This document shows, piece after piece, positions 37,261 to 47,950 of a stretch of 64,000 nt of DNA. The stretch spans positions 18,210,821-18,274,820 of the forward strand of contig NC_135570.1 in the NCBI RefSeq assembly GCF_964340395.1. Reading direction: 5' to 3'. The notes beneath the pieces are model-generated. The model searched no databases, was not told where the DNA came from, and saw nothing but the letters and a program-made list of their open reading frames with translations. The first letter of the stretch is position 1. Each line of letters opens with the position of its first letter. A program made the translations under genes and the position numbers. The stretch comes from Glandiceps talaboti. Its lineage: Eukaryota > Hemichordata > Enteropneusta > Spengelidae.

Positions 37261-37920
37261 TTATACTTTTTTATTTTTAATCAAGTCAATTTTCAAGTTG
37301 TTTTCAATATCTTGATTAAGTTCTTGATCAAGTTCTATATCAAGTTCTTTAACAAGTTCTTGATCAAGTTGACTTAAGTCATTCAAGTCATTTTTTTGAA
37401 TTTGACTATTCAAGTCATTCTTTTCAGTCAAGTCACTTTTCTTGAGGAGATTAGTGTGTGTTGCAAAGTTAATATTATTTAAAATGATGAGGCCACCACT
37501 TGTCAATGCCAAAAGAGGACCATAACTGTATGCTAACTTTCCAGTAAGTTGTTTGAATTGATTTGTAACAAGAAAATTGTTTTTCAAGTCGTCATTTAAT
37601 TTATTTACATTATGTACTGGAAGCACAAGTCCTATTATTTTACTAATCCCAAATAAAACTCCATTTACAATGTTGTCACTTATGAGAGAACTGTAAGTGC
37701 TTTCATATATCTTATAATACTTTTCAATTTCTTTATCGCTCGCTTTTTCAATATATTCGAGAGTGAATTTTTTTCCTAAGAAAGCTTTTGATTGTCCAGC
37801 AGCAATGATACAAAGTAATCTTTCTCTGTACTTAATTATTGGAGACACCTGTGGTTCTGTTGTTGCTGCTATTGGTGCTGCCGGTTGTAAAATAGTGAGC
37901 TCTGACAATGTCTGTTCCAT
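37261..37920 (-). CDS. Polinton membrane protein, 219 aa
   Basis: Residues about 28-70 form a helical domain (YRERLLCIIAAGQSKAFLGK, then LEYIEKASDKEIEKYYKIYE). Hydrophobic segments follow near 77-101 and 133-148. The C-terminus is an Asp/Asn/Leu repeat. The YRERL...AGQSKAFLG block is one I associate with small conserved Polinton proteins. The function is not known. The start ATG at 37920 follows an AT-rich leader. Confidence 0.5.
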   Translation of the reverse strand: MEQTLSELTILQPAAPIAATTEPQVSPIIKYRERLLCIIAAGQSKAFLGKKFTLEYIEKASDKEIEKYYKIYESTYSSLISDNIVNGVLFGISKIIGLVLPVHNVNKLNDDLKNNFLVTNQFKQLTGKLAYSYGPLLALTSGGLIILNNINFATHTNLLKKSDLTEKNDLNSQIQKNDLNDLSQLDQELVKELDIELDQELNQDIENNLKIDLIKNKKV

Positions 37921-38019
37921 TTTGTTATAGTAACTATATAATAATAGTAAAATATTATTTATATTTTTATTTATTTTGTAAAAAAAGTAGATGATAATTA
38001 AAAATTTATTTAATTTTAG

Positions 38020-38435
38020 TTTATACAGAATATTTTCATAAGCCTGAACATTCCATTCCTCCTGGCATCTAGTTCACAAACCAGTGTTCAAATATGCTCA
38101 CAGGAAATATCAGAGGATGTACGTCATCACCAGATTACATGTGTATACGTAAGGGGAGCACAGGAAATTGTCAGAATGTTTGTACTATGCATAATTTTCT
38201 ACTTAGGCTCCTTCTAGCCTCAGTCTAGTTCAAGCTGCGTTTGGAGAACATTGCTAAATTTGTCTCTGCCTACCGAGTCACACAAGGACAGTAACAGGTA
38301 CCCAATATGTGGGTATAAATTAACGCAATAAATAACCAACAAATATTGGTAACATCATTGATTAACAGTAATGACATAGTGTGATACGTGTATCAGATTA
38401 CTAAATCTATACTATAAGGTTGTCTTAAACGAAAT
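38020..38435. other. Non-coding gap inside the Polinton, possible small insertion
   Basis: The base composition is visibly less AT-rich than the flanking Polinton genes and no ORF is present. It starts after TTTATACAGAATATTTTCATA and ends before ACTAAATCTATACTATAAGG. No inverted or direct repeats were seen at its edges. Confidence 0.35.
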
Positions 38436-38444
38436 ACTAATTTA

Positions 38445-38996
38445 CTATAAGGAGTATATTTTAATTTTTTTTATAAATTCATTAATTTCTTCCTTATTTA
38501 ATTCCATCCCATAGTTTTCAATTATTTTTTTCACATCAATTTTACTCGGTGTGTAATACAGAACAAGCATACCGATGTTTTCTCGAAATGTCTTAGCGAT
38601 ACTCGTAAATTGTTGCGTAAGTACCCATACGCTAATATTATCATGACGAGCTGAAAATGCCAACTTAGTTAAAATATTGACACGAGATTTGACATCCTTC
38701 GTGAAAGCGCAGTCATCTAGTATGATTAGACTTTTTGTATTTTTATAACACTCATACACGAGTTCAATACTTTCATTTATTTTTTCTATGTTGGGAATCA
38801 TTATAATAATGTCCGAGTCTTTGTAAATACATTTTTTATCGTAAGCTTTATTGTTTATGAACGTCGGACAGATTATGATTATGTAATCGAATACGTTTTT
38901 ATAATACGTTTGTAATAGTTCCATAATGAACTCTCTTTTACCTGAACATGTCGGTGCACTAATAAGCATATTGAAAGGAGGGTCAAGCCAGATCAT
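38445..38996 (-). CDS. Packaging ATPase (A32/FtsK-HerA type), 183 aa
   Basis: This P-loop ATPase is expected to pump DNA into capsids in Polinton-type viruses. Walker A is MLISAPTCSGKREFIMELLQ (P-loop APTCSGKR, residues about 14-21). Walker B is KSLIILDDCAF (about 90-97), followed by the sensor-like VWVLTQQF (about 128-135), the order expected for the A32-like family. The length is near the usual size and the frame is intact. The start at 38996 (MIWLDPPFNMLISAPT) leaves little sequence before the P-loop, as in relatives. It precedes the capsid gene. Confidence 0.85.
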   Translation of the reverse strand: MIWLDPPFNMLISAPTCSGKREFIMELLQTYYKNVFDYIIIICPTFINNKAYDKKCIYKDSDIIIMIPNIEKINESIELVYECYKNTKSLIILDDCAFTKDVKSRVNILTKLAFSARHDNISVWVLTQQFTSIAKTFRENIGMLVLYYTPSKIDVKKIIENYGMELNKEEINEFIKKIKIYSL

Positions 38997-39041
38997 TTTC
39001 GAGTATTCTATACTAATAGTGTGAACAGTATCAATATACTA

Positions 39042-40290
39042 TTAATAGATAATAGATTCTAATTTAGATGCTTGAATTTTAAGCATGGCATCACTTATGA
39101 TGAAAATATTTGCAGTTATTTTTTCTTGTGGATTTGTGGATTCTCGTTGAATTTCCACTTGAACCCCATCTTTTGTATTCATGACTTTCAGACCACTACC
39201 ATGATATCTATTATCCTTAAAACTTCTTAAATCAATAAACAGACAATATTCATTTAACAGAAAGTTTTCCTCAGTTATTTCCTCTAGTTTATCGCAACAG
39301 AACTCAGATGACATGAAATAACGTCTGGTTTCTTCCCAAAATTTTCTAGGAGATAATCCCTGTGCATACACTTTATTTGCGATACCTTCTATCGTTATTG
39401 CAACAGAATTAATACTAGGATTAAAGAATAATTCAGTGTCTAAATCCTCTTGTAGCTGTGGTTTACCGAATAATACAAAAATTCCTTTCAAGCTTCTACG
39501 TGGTATATTAATGTTCTCATTAATAATTGTATTCGCACCAGAGAAGTTAATTGTTCTGAAATGTTGAATATGTTCGTAAAGAAAACTTTTACCACTGTTA
39601 TAATAACCCTTAATTTCCATAGCTAACTTTGGATCTCTTATCGTTTCATATTCAAGTTGGATGTTTGTTAAAGTATAATCCCAACTAGCCGTGTCTTCAC
39701 TTACTAGGATTTTATTAATAAAAGCAAGAGTAATCTCCCATTCGATATGACTTCCTAAGCTCGAAGGATATACAGCTCCATGACCATTCATTATAGGATG
39801 CAATTTCGCGAGATCGATCGCATATTTTTTACCGTATGCCTTATGAAGTGCAGCCTCTCCTAAGTAATTCCCACCACCAATTCCATCAATATTATCGCTT
39901 CTCAATTTTCGGAGATTTTCTGACTGAATTCCATACAGCGTTTTATTTGTTCTATCTGAATACAGATCTTTATACGTTTGTACTAAGTTGTAGTTTGTTA
40001 AATCCATTAAGATTTCCCCTTCGAATTTTAAAACTAATCGACTGATGACGTTAGCAGACAGGTTTTGGACAACAAAGTTCTTATTATGACCTTCTAGTTT
40101 AAGATCAAAAACAAGATTGAATTTATCCGTTAGAACAAGTGTCTTCTAATTTTGGACATCTGATATATAAAACTTCACCGGGTTTTGCACGATTTGGATT
40201 ATACGTTACAACATGATGAGTTCGTTCTCCTTTACTACCGAGTGCTTTCAATTTTGAGTAGTCCCCTTGAAGTTCTCTATTGTAAGGCAT
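39042..40290 (-). pseudogene. Probable Polinton major capsid protein, frameshifted
   Basis: The 321-codon ORF 40007-39042 continues upstream in frame beyond its first ATG as capsid-like beta-rich sequence (VISRLVLKFEGEIL). A short ORF from 40290 to 40123 (MPYNRELQGDY...) supplies the start in another frame; the frames cross near 40123-40145. Length, beta-strand-rich character, the repeated KLEG/KFEGE strands and the later IPRRSLKGIFVLFG and INSVAITIEGIANKVYAQGL segments fit a double jelly-roll major capsid protein. That identity is inferred from memory of related Polinton proteins, and structure prediction would settle it. The gene follows the ATPase in reverse order on the same strand. One frameshift disables this copy unless it is a sequencing error. 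Confidence 0.6.
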
Positions 40291-40369
40291 TTTTCTATAC
40301 TATATTACATTTATACTAAAATACAAAAAAATATTATTAATAGTATATTATTTTTTACTATTTATTTTT

Positions 40370-40690
40370 TCATTTATATTTTTTTTGTTTAGTTAAAATC
40401 CGTTCATAAAGGTATACCACTATTGCAGTTGCCAACAGCCATACATGTTCAGCTTTAAATCCTACAACTTGCCCCGCTGTTTTTAAAACAAATGACACGA
40501 TAGAGCCAATAACACCTGGCAGTGCCATCGCTGCTTTATTACCTAACCATTTCAATACATCCGCAACACGTTTAATAACTGCTTTTACTGGTCCACCGCT
40601 ACCGCTACCGCTACCGCTAGTAGGTGGTGATTTAGCTATACCTAATGCAATAGCTATAGTAGTTATAACTAAACCGAGTGCTGTTGCCAA
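40370..40690 (-). CDS. Polinton hydrophobic protein, 106 aa
   Basis: A hydrophobic N-terminus (residues 1-20) is followed by a Gly/Ser linker (SGSGSGSGGP), then VADVLKWLGNKAAMALPGVI with a second hydrophobic stretch (55-70) and a C-terminal membrane segment (about 83-96). The KWLGNKA.ALPG.IGSIVS block recurs in Polintons of other invertebrates as I remember them. A membrane or internal virion role is inferred. Confidence 0.55.
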   Translation of the reverse strand: MATALGLVITTIAIALGIAKSPPTSGSGSGSGGPVKAVIKRVADVLKWLGNKAAMALPGVIGSIVSFVLKTAGQVVGFKAEHVWLLATAIVVYLYERILTKQKKYK

Positions 40691-40705
40691 TGAAACAATA
40701 GTAAC

Positions 40706-41611
40706 TCAATTACGTTTGAAAAGAATTACCAGTTTATCTTTAATACTAAGATTTGGGTCTTTGAGTACTTCTTTCAAAGAAGATGTCTCAGCTAACTTAT
40801 TATGTAAAATATCAGTTTCTTTATTATATTTTAAGATATGAACCTCAATTCTACCTAATTCCTTTTTTTTCATCTTGCGTTAATTCTTCGATTTTTTGTC
40901 TGTTTTCCAATTCTTTTTTTCTATCATACAAATCTTCTAAACTCTTGACTGCTGTATCAATTTCTTTACACATGATTGTATATTCAGGATTGAGTTCATT
41001 CCATTCTTCAATTTTGTTTTCAATCTTACTGATTTCATCTTTATTACCTACAGTGTCTCTTCTGAGGTAGGCTTGATAGTCTCTTAAATGACCAATCATT
41101 GGTGGTGTTAAATCTATAGCTTCAACTTCACCCACATTTAATGGTAACAAAGGACCGATAGTCGCAGCAGCAGTATCCTCGAAAAGCCTATTAGCAGCTG
41201 CAGTACCAATTTTACTTTTTATTGTACTTTTGGCTAAAAGTTTACCGTTTCTTGTAATCCGTTGATTTCTTATGGTATGATACAACTCTCCATCCTTTCC
41301 TACATATGTATTTAATTGCAGTTCAATTCGATTAACACACCACTTTTTTTGATAACTGCATCAATAGTATCCAACAATACTTTATTTTTTAATTCAGTCA
41401 ATTTAGCTCCAGCATCTGTTGCGGGAGCTACAGAGCCAACGGGGCCAACGGGTTCTGTGAATGATGTTTCCTGAAGGCCCTCCAGGTATTGCTCCAACGA
41501 ATCTTGTTCGTAGTCTGCCATTTCCAAGTCTTCCCTAGGGTCTCCAAGGTCATCTACATTTTCATAAGGATTAATATCAGGATTAATATCGAAAGGATCA
41601 AAGTCAGTCAT
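40706..41611 (-). pseudogene. Polinton structural-type protein, broken by two frameshifts
   Basis: Three open stretches follow each other with tiny shifts: 41611-41312 (acidic, MTDFDPFDINPDINPYENVD), about 41310-40851 (SKIGTAAANRLFEDTAAATI, then a coiled-coil-like charged region) and about 40865-40706 (ending LVILFKRN). The first junction lies near 41312-41325; the second is in an eight-A run near 40860-40868. Composition and continuity say this was one protein of roughly 300 residues. The family is unknown; an acidic N-terminus and helical C-terminus suggest a scaffold or linker. Confidence 0.55.
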
Positions 41612-41637
41612 CTTACTACTATTATATAATATGAATA

Positions 41638-41871
41638 CTATATAAATAAGTAACTTAAAAATATTATCCCAACTATTATTCCCATCGTTGAATATTCATG
41701 AACAACGTCATGCTCGCCATGCTCTGTCTGTGTTACTGCTGGCGCTGCTTCCGCTTCGACTGCTGGCGCTACTACCGCATCTAGTCGTTCTACTGAATCA
41801 TCATGACCTTCCATGTCTTTTAATGCTGATTTTTTTGCGTTATTATTTATGTTGTTATAACCAAACTTCAT
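41638..41871 (-). CDS. Small Polinton tail-anchored protein, 77 aa
   Basis: It begins MKFGYNNINNNAKKSALKDM, has an Ala/Glu/Val-rich middle (VVAPAVEAEAAPAV) and ends in a hydrophobic segment (residues about 64-77, GIIVGIIFLSYLFI). It ends 3 bases before the next - strand ORF. No family is recognised. Confidence 0.45.
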   Translation of the reverse strand: MKFGYNNINNNAKKSALKDMEGHDDSVERLDAVVAPAVEAEAAPAVTQTEHGEHDVVHEYSTMGIIVGIIFLSYLFI

Positions 41872-41874
41872 ATC

Positions 41875-42083
41875 TTATGTCGCCTGTTGTAAGAAATTAT
41901 TATAACCCGCCACATTCGTATTCAAATTTATAATCATTTTACTCGGAATTAACCATAAAGAAGGAGAAATGGCTAGATCTAACTTTACCCTCGTTGCATT
42001 AATTACATTTTGATAACGGGGTATACTATCATCCTCATTAATGCCTCTCGTCTCATCCTTGAGTAATGAAATCATTTTTTGTC
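41875..42083 (-). pseudogene. C-terminal piece of a conserved Polinton structural protein
   Basis: The frame is open into the insertion boundary at 42084-42089 and reads IPRYQNVINATRVKLDLAIS, then LWLIPSKMIINLNTNVAGYN, before the stop. This matches the C-terminus of a structural protein that I recognise from invertebrate Polintons and whose N-terminal part lies at 45015-45742. The 2.9-kb insertion 42089-45014 separates the two parts. The ATG at 42075 is internal, not a real start. Confidence 0.65.
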
Positions 42084-42088
42084 TCGTT

Positions 42089-45014
42089 AGCTCCGCTGTC
42101 AGCGAAAGCTGAAAGCGTAGCTTTAGGTATAGGTTGTATAGAGTATAGAGTGTATAGGTGAATCATAGGTGTCCGTCAAACTTTTACATTTTCACTATCT
42201 TCTCTGAAAGTAACAGCCAGAATACTTCGATATTTGGTGTGCATGTTCCCTGGGGGGAGGCTATTCAGATTTGTTCATGCCAAGTTGATCTGTGCCATTT
42301 TCAATTTTTTATGATTTTTTTTCCAAAAATGACATTTTCATCAACTCCTCATAAACTTCATGTCAGATTGCTTTGATATCTGGTGTGTTGATGCACAGAG
42401 GGTAGCTTACTTAGATTTGTTGATTTCAAGTCAGCACGTCTTCTCTTCTATTTTTTATGATTTTTTTTTTGAAATTTGAAAAAAAAATGAATATGTTAAT
42501 GAGCATTATGACCGACGCCATATTGGAAATCAGTCCGCGAGACTTTAGGTAAAGTGCAACTTTTCAAAAGACACTATTGACGTCAAACAAGCAATGTAAT
42601 ATGTGCTATAGTCTTAATTCTACGCATTGTGCGCCCAAATGACAAATATTTGTTCGAAAAAGGTTTGTAAACTTCAAATCCAATTCACACACCACCCCTC
42701 CTACAGAATGGTTCATTCCAGTATATGCACCTCATAGCTCATGATCATTGTGAGAAGTCTTCCATGACTGAACTGAAGTGTTTTTGACAGAGTCAGTCGT
42801 CAATAAAAACGATAATACTCTTTCTAAAATTACCACATTTTGAAAGGGAAAGTACTTTGTGGTTCATTTATGGAGTTTTGTTTTTGTACGATCAATATTG
42901 GTGGCAAAATTACAGCGTCAAAATTGCCGATGTGGTAATGCACGACAATCCCAAGTACCCGAATGCACGAGGGACTAACCCAGAAGCAAGTCGTTGTCAG
43001 CCATACGTTACAGTGCAGTGGTAACATCGTCCGAGAAATCGCTGCGTTCAGTGTCATTATTCACAGAATTGTTGTTTTCGAGTGAAACCCCGTCTTGAAT
43101 TGTATATCTCTAACAAATGAAGACATGTCAAGTTATATTTTGAAAGTTGTATCGCTAGTTTGAGACGATTTTCTCACGTACTATCGGGGCTTACTTGGAC
43201 TTGGACCTTTACTCCAGTTCATCGGGAAGATTAGCCAGCCCTATAGTTCTTTCTGGTTTAGTTTACAACACTTTTGATCGCGCAGATTTTGTTGTTGTGA
43301 TGAAAAGAAATTAAAAAAAACATCACTTCAACCATTTCGTTGTGTTTTCTTTATGAAAGGTAATCGAACATGAACGAGTGTTACCACTGTAACCAGGAGG
43401 GTCTATGCTGTAACGTATGGCAAGGGTTCGACATACACGCTGGTCCGCTATCCCGCGAGTCTAGTAACTTTCTGTAAGGACCATGTACCAGTAAAGGTTA
43501 CTAAAATGCCCATTGCAGGTAGTCCGACGGGATAGTGACTTTTCGATAGGTATATCAGGGCGCTCAGAATTCAAACCACCGGCTATATGATGAATTCACG
43601 GTCATAGTAAAATTCATTTGATTTTTAATTTGCTATTTTGACCAACTCCGGTTGTCTATTCGCAATAAAATTACGATTAGTTTGGAAACGGGGTAGATTT
43701 TCTATGATTCCGTGTCATAAAAGCATGTGTTGTGTAGATTTCGAAAAGCACACCCGGTGGGAAAGTCGCCCAACAGACGATCTCGCGCCATTGCTGTACT
43801 ACGTGGCACTGTATTCTGGCGGGGTGAGCCAATCAAGTGAGACCTTTCAAATGTAGCTAATATTATAGCCAATAAAATTAGTTGTACGATGATATGTGTA
43901 TAATAAGTCCTCTACACTGTAACAAGTAAATAGTAAAGTTGAAATCTTTGTCGCATGAATTCGTATTTGTGTACGGATGCGTAGTCTTTCTGAACAGTAA
44001 TTTTTAGATCAGTTAGTATTTAAACTACGTTTCTGAGTTAATTATTCGGTAGGTTATTGACGAACTCCCTTTGTAAAAACGCTGTACAAATTGGATGTCG
44101 GCGTTCGCCCGGCCACATTCAACGGAACTAGTGAAGCTCAATCATAACAATGGTGGCTGTCAAAATCGAAGACGCAATTTGACCGTGTTGTTATTTCAGT
44201 GAGTTTATTCAGCAAGAAAACAACGTGTTCTATGTTTTTGTACTTCCTACATGATGTGATGATCGTTTTTTTTACCGGTACAACTTACAGCCTACAATGA
44301 AACTGCTAACTTACTTAGTAACACTGACCATGGATGTATTAGACTGTATCACGTTTAACGTTTATGTCAACCCGAAAGTACATAGACACGAAAATAGACG
44401 AAGTGACTTGTACATGTAATTAGTAACAAAATTTTGCTGTAACTGCTGGTAACCTTCAAATTTATTTATTTTTATGTTGTAAATACATTCTAATATGCAC
44501 TAAGGACAACACTATAAAGACTTGCTCTATGGGAAGGTAATTTTTTGTCTTTTAAAAATGCAATAGTTAGATCAATGTGTACCAGAAATGTTATGTAGTA
44601 TTTAAGCTAGAAATAAGACCACATAACATCTTATTACTCCTCCCCCCCCCCCCCCCAATTAAGACAAACTACTCACAGAAAGCAACAAAAAAAGAGAAGA
44701 AGCTCCAAAACATAAAAAAGAGAATAAAATTACAGTAAGGAGTTGATGATGCACAAACAACTACAACGAAATAGACAGTTCAATTACAACAGTGTTTGAA
44801 ATAAATATGGGGTTTGGAAAAGTGAATTAGAAGTAGAGCAAAAACTAAGAGAGATGAAGAGCCTAAGTGAACAAGCGAAAGCACTTAAAGATAGGACCAC
44901 CAATTTTTTTGCAGGACTACTACGTTATCAATTTTACTAGTCCTGTGGGATAGTGACTTTTACTCCAGTGTCGAACCCTGTTGGCTGAGAATGACTCTCT
45001 TTCGGGTACTTTAA
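42089..45014. mobile_element. Insertion inside the Polinton (copy 2 of the 5226-7050 repeat family)
   Basis: 42089-42720 matches 5226-5870 closely (both begin AGCTCCGCTGTCAGCGAAAG). 42780-42935 matches 18245-18400. 42945-43420 and 44985-45014 match 6525-7020. The left flank ends TCGTT (42084-42088) and the right flank begins TCGTT (45015-45019), a plausible 5-bp target duplication. It splits the structural-protein gene that spans 45742 to 41875. It contains another TIR element at 43421-44980. Confidence 0.7.
43421..44980. mobile_element. 1.56-kb TIR element nested in the insertion (hAT-like candidate)
   Basis: The ends are imperfect inverted copies: CAAGGGTTCGACATACACGC at the left, then CTATCCCGC..GTCTAGTAA; the right end reads inverted as CAGGGTTCGACACTGGAGTA, then CTATCCCACAGGACTAGTAA. 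The undisturbed related copy at 6979-7000 reads continuously across the junction (GCATGGCTGCCAGAATGACT), which shows an insertion here. The flanks share only TGGC, so the target duplication length is unclear and hAT is tentative. A poly-C run lies near 44642-44657. No transposase ORF was found. Confidence 0.6.
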
Positions 45015-45742
45015 TCGTTTTTTAGGACCGTGTATCCATATATAACCATCACCCAAACCCCTGTTTCCTGATTTATCATACGTGAATCTAAAATCTGTAT
45101 TATAATCATCTAATCCAAATTCATCGCATATTCTATGATAAGACGGTACATCATATAAATTATCGGTTTTACTAAAAGTGTTGGAGTCACCAGGTAGTGG
45201 GCAAGAAAGTTCATTCAATATATGGCGTATCGTAAAGTACACATGAAATCTAAAAAATGATTGAATCTGTTTTGGAATATCATCATTATACAGATGATCG
45301 TGAATACTAACACCGCATCTGGCCGTAGCTAACCAAACAGCAAAATTTAATTGTTGATCCCAGTGCTGCATATTTGGACCTTTCAACCACTCGTTGGCAG
45401 TTTTTGCATTAAAATGAATTATTATGTAGTTTTTGAAAATATCTCCAATTTTATATTGAATCGATCGGTTTCACTTACATAAACATCCATGTTGACTAGT
45501 ATGTTTTGTATATCCACGGACATTATACTATCAAATGGTTGATGTAGTGCATAGTGTAAACTGTTAGCATTTTGTGCTAAAGTAAATGGTTTTGGAAAGT
45601 GAACGGAGTGAAGCAAGTGAGGCAAATGCGGTTGTGACTCCTGCGGTTCCTGCGGTTCCTGCGACTCCAATGATTCTGAAGGCGGCTGTTTTAGTTTTGT
45701 TTTTTTCATTAACTTCGAGTATGGTAATCCTAATGACCACAT
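45015..45742 (-). pseudogene. N-terminal part of a conserved Polinton structural protein, split and frameshifted
   Basis: The start ATG at 45742 begins MWSLGLPYSKLMKKTKLKQP, then a proline/glutamine-rich stretch and VDIQNILVNMDVYVSETDRF. A frame change between about 45425 and 45480 links it to a second open stretch reading NEWLKGPNMQHWDQQLNFAV, LATARCGVSIHDHL and IQSFFRFHVYFTIRHILNEL. The WLKGPNM.HWD.QLNFAVW block is a hallmark I recognise of a large structural protein in invertebrate Polintons. The frame then enters the insertion at 45014. The C-terminal end is at 41875-42083. A particle component is the likely role. Confidence 0.65.
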
Positions 45743-45790
45743 TTTCAAGTAACTCTATATAAAAAACTATATAAAAAACTATATAAAACA

Positions 45791-46147
45791 CTATATAAAA
45801 CATACTAATAAATTTCCATAATTATCTTGAAATATACGTCTGTTCCTAGTATATTGTGTTAATTTAAGAACCCAGTATTCATTCAAATATTTAACTTCTT
45901 GGTTGTCCTCTGAGTCAGGAAATAAACTTAAGAATTCAATACGTTTAAAAAAATTCTTTTTTTCGACTTCTTTACAAAAAGCTAAAATAATCTGATATAA
46001 ACTTTGATCTTTCAATTTTCCTCCTGTATTTACAATTAATACATGCATATTTTTCCTTCTTAAGTTGTCCCATTCTAGCTCTACATTAAAACCAAGGACT
46101 TCTTTGTACTTGTTTAAAAATTTGGTTATGTTATGTTCTCCAAACAT
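45791..46147 (-). CDS. Polinton ORF of unknown function, 118 aa
   Basis: An intact small ORF with ITKFLNKYKEVLGFNVELEW and VLIVNTGGKLKDQSLYQIIL. The composition is that of a soluble alpha/beta protein with no membrane segment. No motif was recognised. It lies between integrase and the split structural gene on the same strand. Confidence 0.45.
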   Translation of the reverse strand: MFGEHNITKFLNKYKEVLGFNVELEWDNLRRKNMHVLIVNTGGKLKDQSLYQIILAFCKEVEKKNFFKRIEFLSLFPDSEDNQEVKYLNEYWVLKLTQYTRNRRIFQDNYGNLLVCFI

Positions 46148-46230
46148 GCTGTACTATACATTAATAATTAATTAATTTTTTTAATATTTTCAATCGGTTC
46201 CCAAGAATTGAATTTATTATCATATCCTAA

Positions 46231-47255
46231 CTATTTTACCAATGCGTATTCATGGTCTTTGATTTTTTTCTTACGTAATACCCGTTCAATTTTATATTCC
46301 TTTGGATGATGTTTCGATTCCTTAGTCATATCAATCGATAATTCTTGCTCATAAAACGTGCCTTCGATGTCTTCATCCAGAGTGTAAACAATAACGGGAC
46401 CAAAGATAATTTGTTTGATTTTGAAAAGTTCACACGTATACCGGTAGTTTGGTAGATATCCTTTGGCAAACACGTTCTTGTATTTGGAAATTCTCACGGT
46501 ATCACCGATATTAAACTTCGGAGTTCCATATTCAACAGTGAGATAAGCACCGTACAAATTATACCAAACAATATTTTCGTTCTTTGGTAATGATGCTTCC
46601 TTCGGAGTCATGTGGATTGAATTGTGGTAAGTATTATTATAACCATCCACTAATCGATCTAGTACGTCGATCCAATTTCTAGTTTGTTTATCAGTAAAAT
46701 ATTTATACATACGTGATTTAAGTGTCCCGTTAAAATGCTCGACAACCGATGCCTTTTTATCTGATCGTGTACTAAACCACTCAATTTCACGATTTTCAAA
46801 GCGATCTTTAACGTCCTTATTGTAAAATTCTCGACCTTCATCAAACTGTATTTTACTCGGTTCACGGTCTTTAAAAATTAACTCAAAGGAGTCAGCCATT
46901 TCAATACCACGTTTTGACTTAAGCAGTATCGCCCAGGCATACTTCGATAACACATCGATAACAGTCAGGATGTAACGATAACCCCGGTTATTGGGCATCT
47001 CTACAATCTCAGCTTGCCACTGGTCATCAATTCCAGAAACAATTACTTTGCGGTAAGGGAATTTTTTAATCGCTGGTTTGTGCATAGTGTAAACTTCTTG
47101 TTCTTCCAACCATTGTTTCAATTCCTTATATTTAATTTTTTTTATTTTTTTTGTTTTTTATCTTTCTGATCCGCTTTGATTTTACGCCACAATTTTGTGA
47201 TGCCGCTGTATGCTAAATCAGAATTATAATACAAGTCTCGCAAATACTGGTCCAT
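46231..47255 (-). pseudogene. Retroviral-type (rve) Polinton integrase, frameshifted
   Basis: Integrase inserts the element by DDE chemistry and makes the 6-bp duplication. The N-terminal part starts at ATG 47255 (MDQYLRDLYYNSDLAYSGI, ...LWRKIKADQKDKK). An A-rich run near 47130-47165 shifts the frame into the 296-codon ORF 47121-46231. That ORF has the rve core: GIDDQWQAEIVEM, then IQFDEGREFYN and VVEHFNGTLKSRM, and a C-terminal domain with FNIGDTVRISKYK. Aligned to the usual WQxD motif, the first catalytic Asp is Glu (codon 47008-47010), while the second Asp and the Glu are present. TATATACAC lies just upstream of the ATG (47260-47268). This copy is probably inactive. Confidence 0.88.
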
Positions 47256-47331
47256 ATTAGTGTATATATACTATTAGTAAATTTATTTATTTATTAATTT
47301 ATTTATTATTTTATTATTTTATTTTTGAATA

Positions 47332-47811
47332 TTATTTCATTTCTGATTTCGTATCTGAATAACCATTCAGTTTATAATACTTCAAGTAACGTTCCAAAGG
47401 TGGAGTATAATTGGCAGCTTTTTGCATTTCGAGAGACTTCATGAATACTTCCTGAATAAATTCCTGAGGTGTTTCAGAGTAAATATTTGCTTGCGTATAT
47501 GTTAGTAATTCTTTGAAATTCTTATATTGTACTTTTAATCGTGATACTTTATCCGATAGTTTTAAATTTTGGTTGACAACTGTAACAACTATTGGAACAG
47601 CTGCTAATAAACTAATAAAAACTGGAATCGCGGGAACAGCAGCTAATGCACCAACTCCTGAAATAATCCCACTAGTAATAAGTATCCCTTTATTAACACG
47701 ACTTAATAATTTGTAAGACCGTCTATACGCACTACATACTCGTGTAAGATAATCGAGTAGGTCTTGTATCGTTTTAATATTTGCGGTAACTGTTAACACT
47801 TGGTCAATCAT
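47332..47811 (-). CDS. Polinton membrane-hairpin protein, 159 aa
   Basis: The N-terminal region is helical (TIQDLLDYLTRVCSAYRRSY). A long hydrophobic stretch follows at residues 43-79 (ILITSGIISGVGALAAVPAI and onward), probably two membrane passes. The C-terminal region is amphipathic, with LERYLKYYKLNGY. I remember similar hydrophobic-hairpin proteins near the integrase of other Polintons, but their function is not known. Confidence 0.5.
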   Translation of the reverse strand: MIDQVLTVTANIKTIQDLLDYLTRVCSAYRRSYKLLSRVNKGILITSGIISGVGALAAVPAIPVFISLLAAVPIVVTVVNQNLKLSDKVSRLKVQYKNFKELLTYTQANIYSETPQEFIQEVFMKSLEMQKAANYTPPLERYLKYYKLNGYSDTKSEMK

Positions 47812-47950
47812 TTTGTGGTCATCTGTATCACCTTAGTAAACTTAGTAACTTAGTAACTTTATAATTATCTTATATATTTAAAAATATTATTTTTATAAGG
47901 TTTGATAATCAAAGTGGAACGATACGTTATTTTTTTTTTATAACTGCGAT

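Noticed and set aside
43413-44988. 8-bp hAT target duplication for the nested TIR element
   Set aside because: The flanks share only about four bases (TGGC); the superfamily is left open.
44937-45386. A separate 149-aa gene starting at 45386
   Set aside because: Its start is a TTG inside a longer frame, and its last ~25 codons come from the inserted repeat; it is the middle of the split structural gene.
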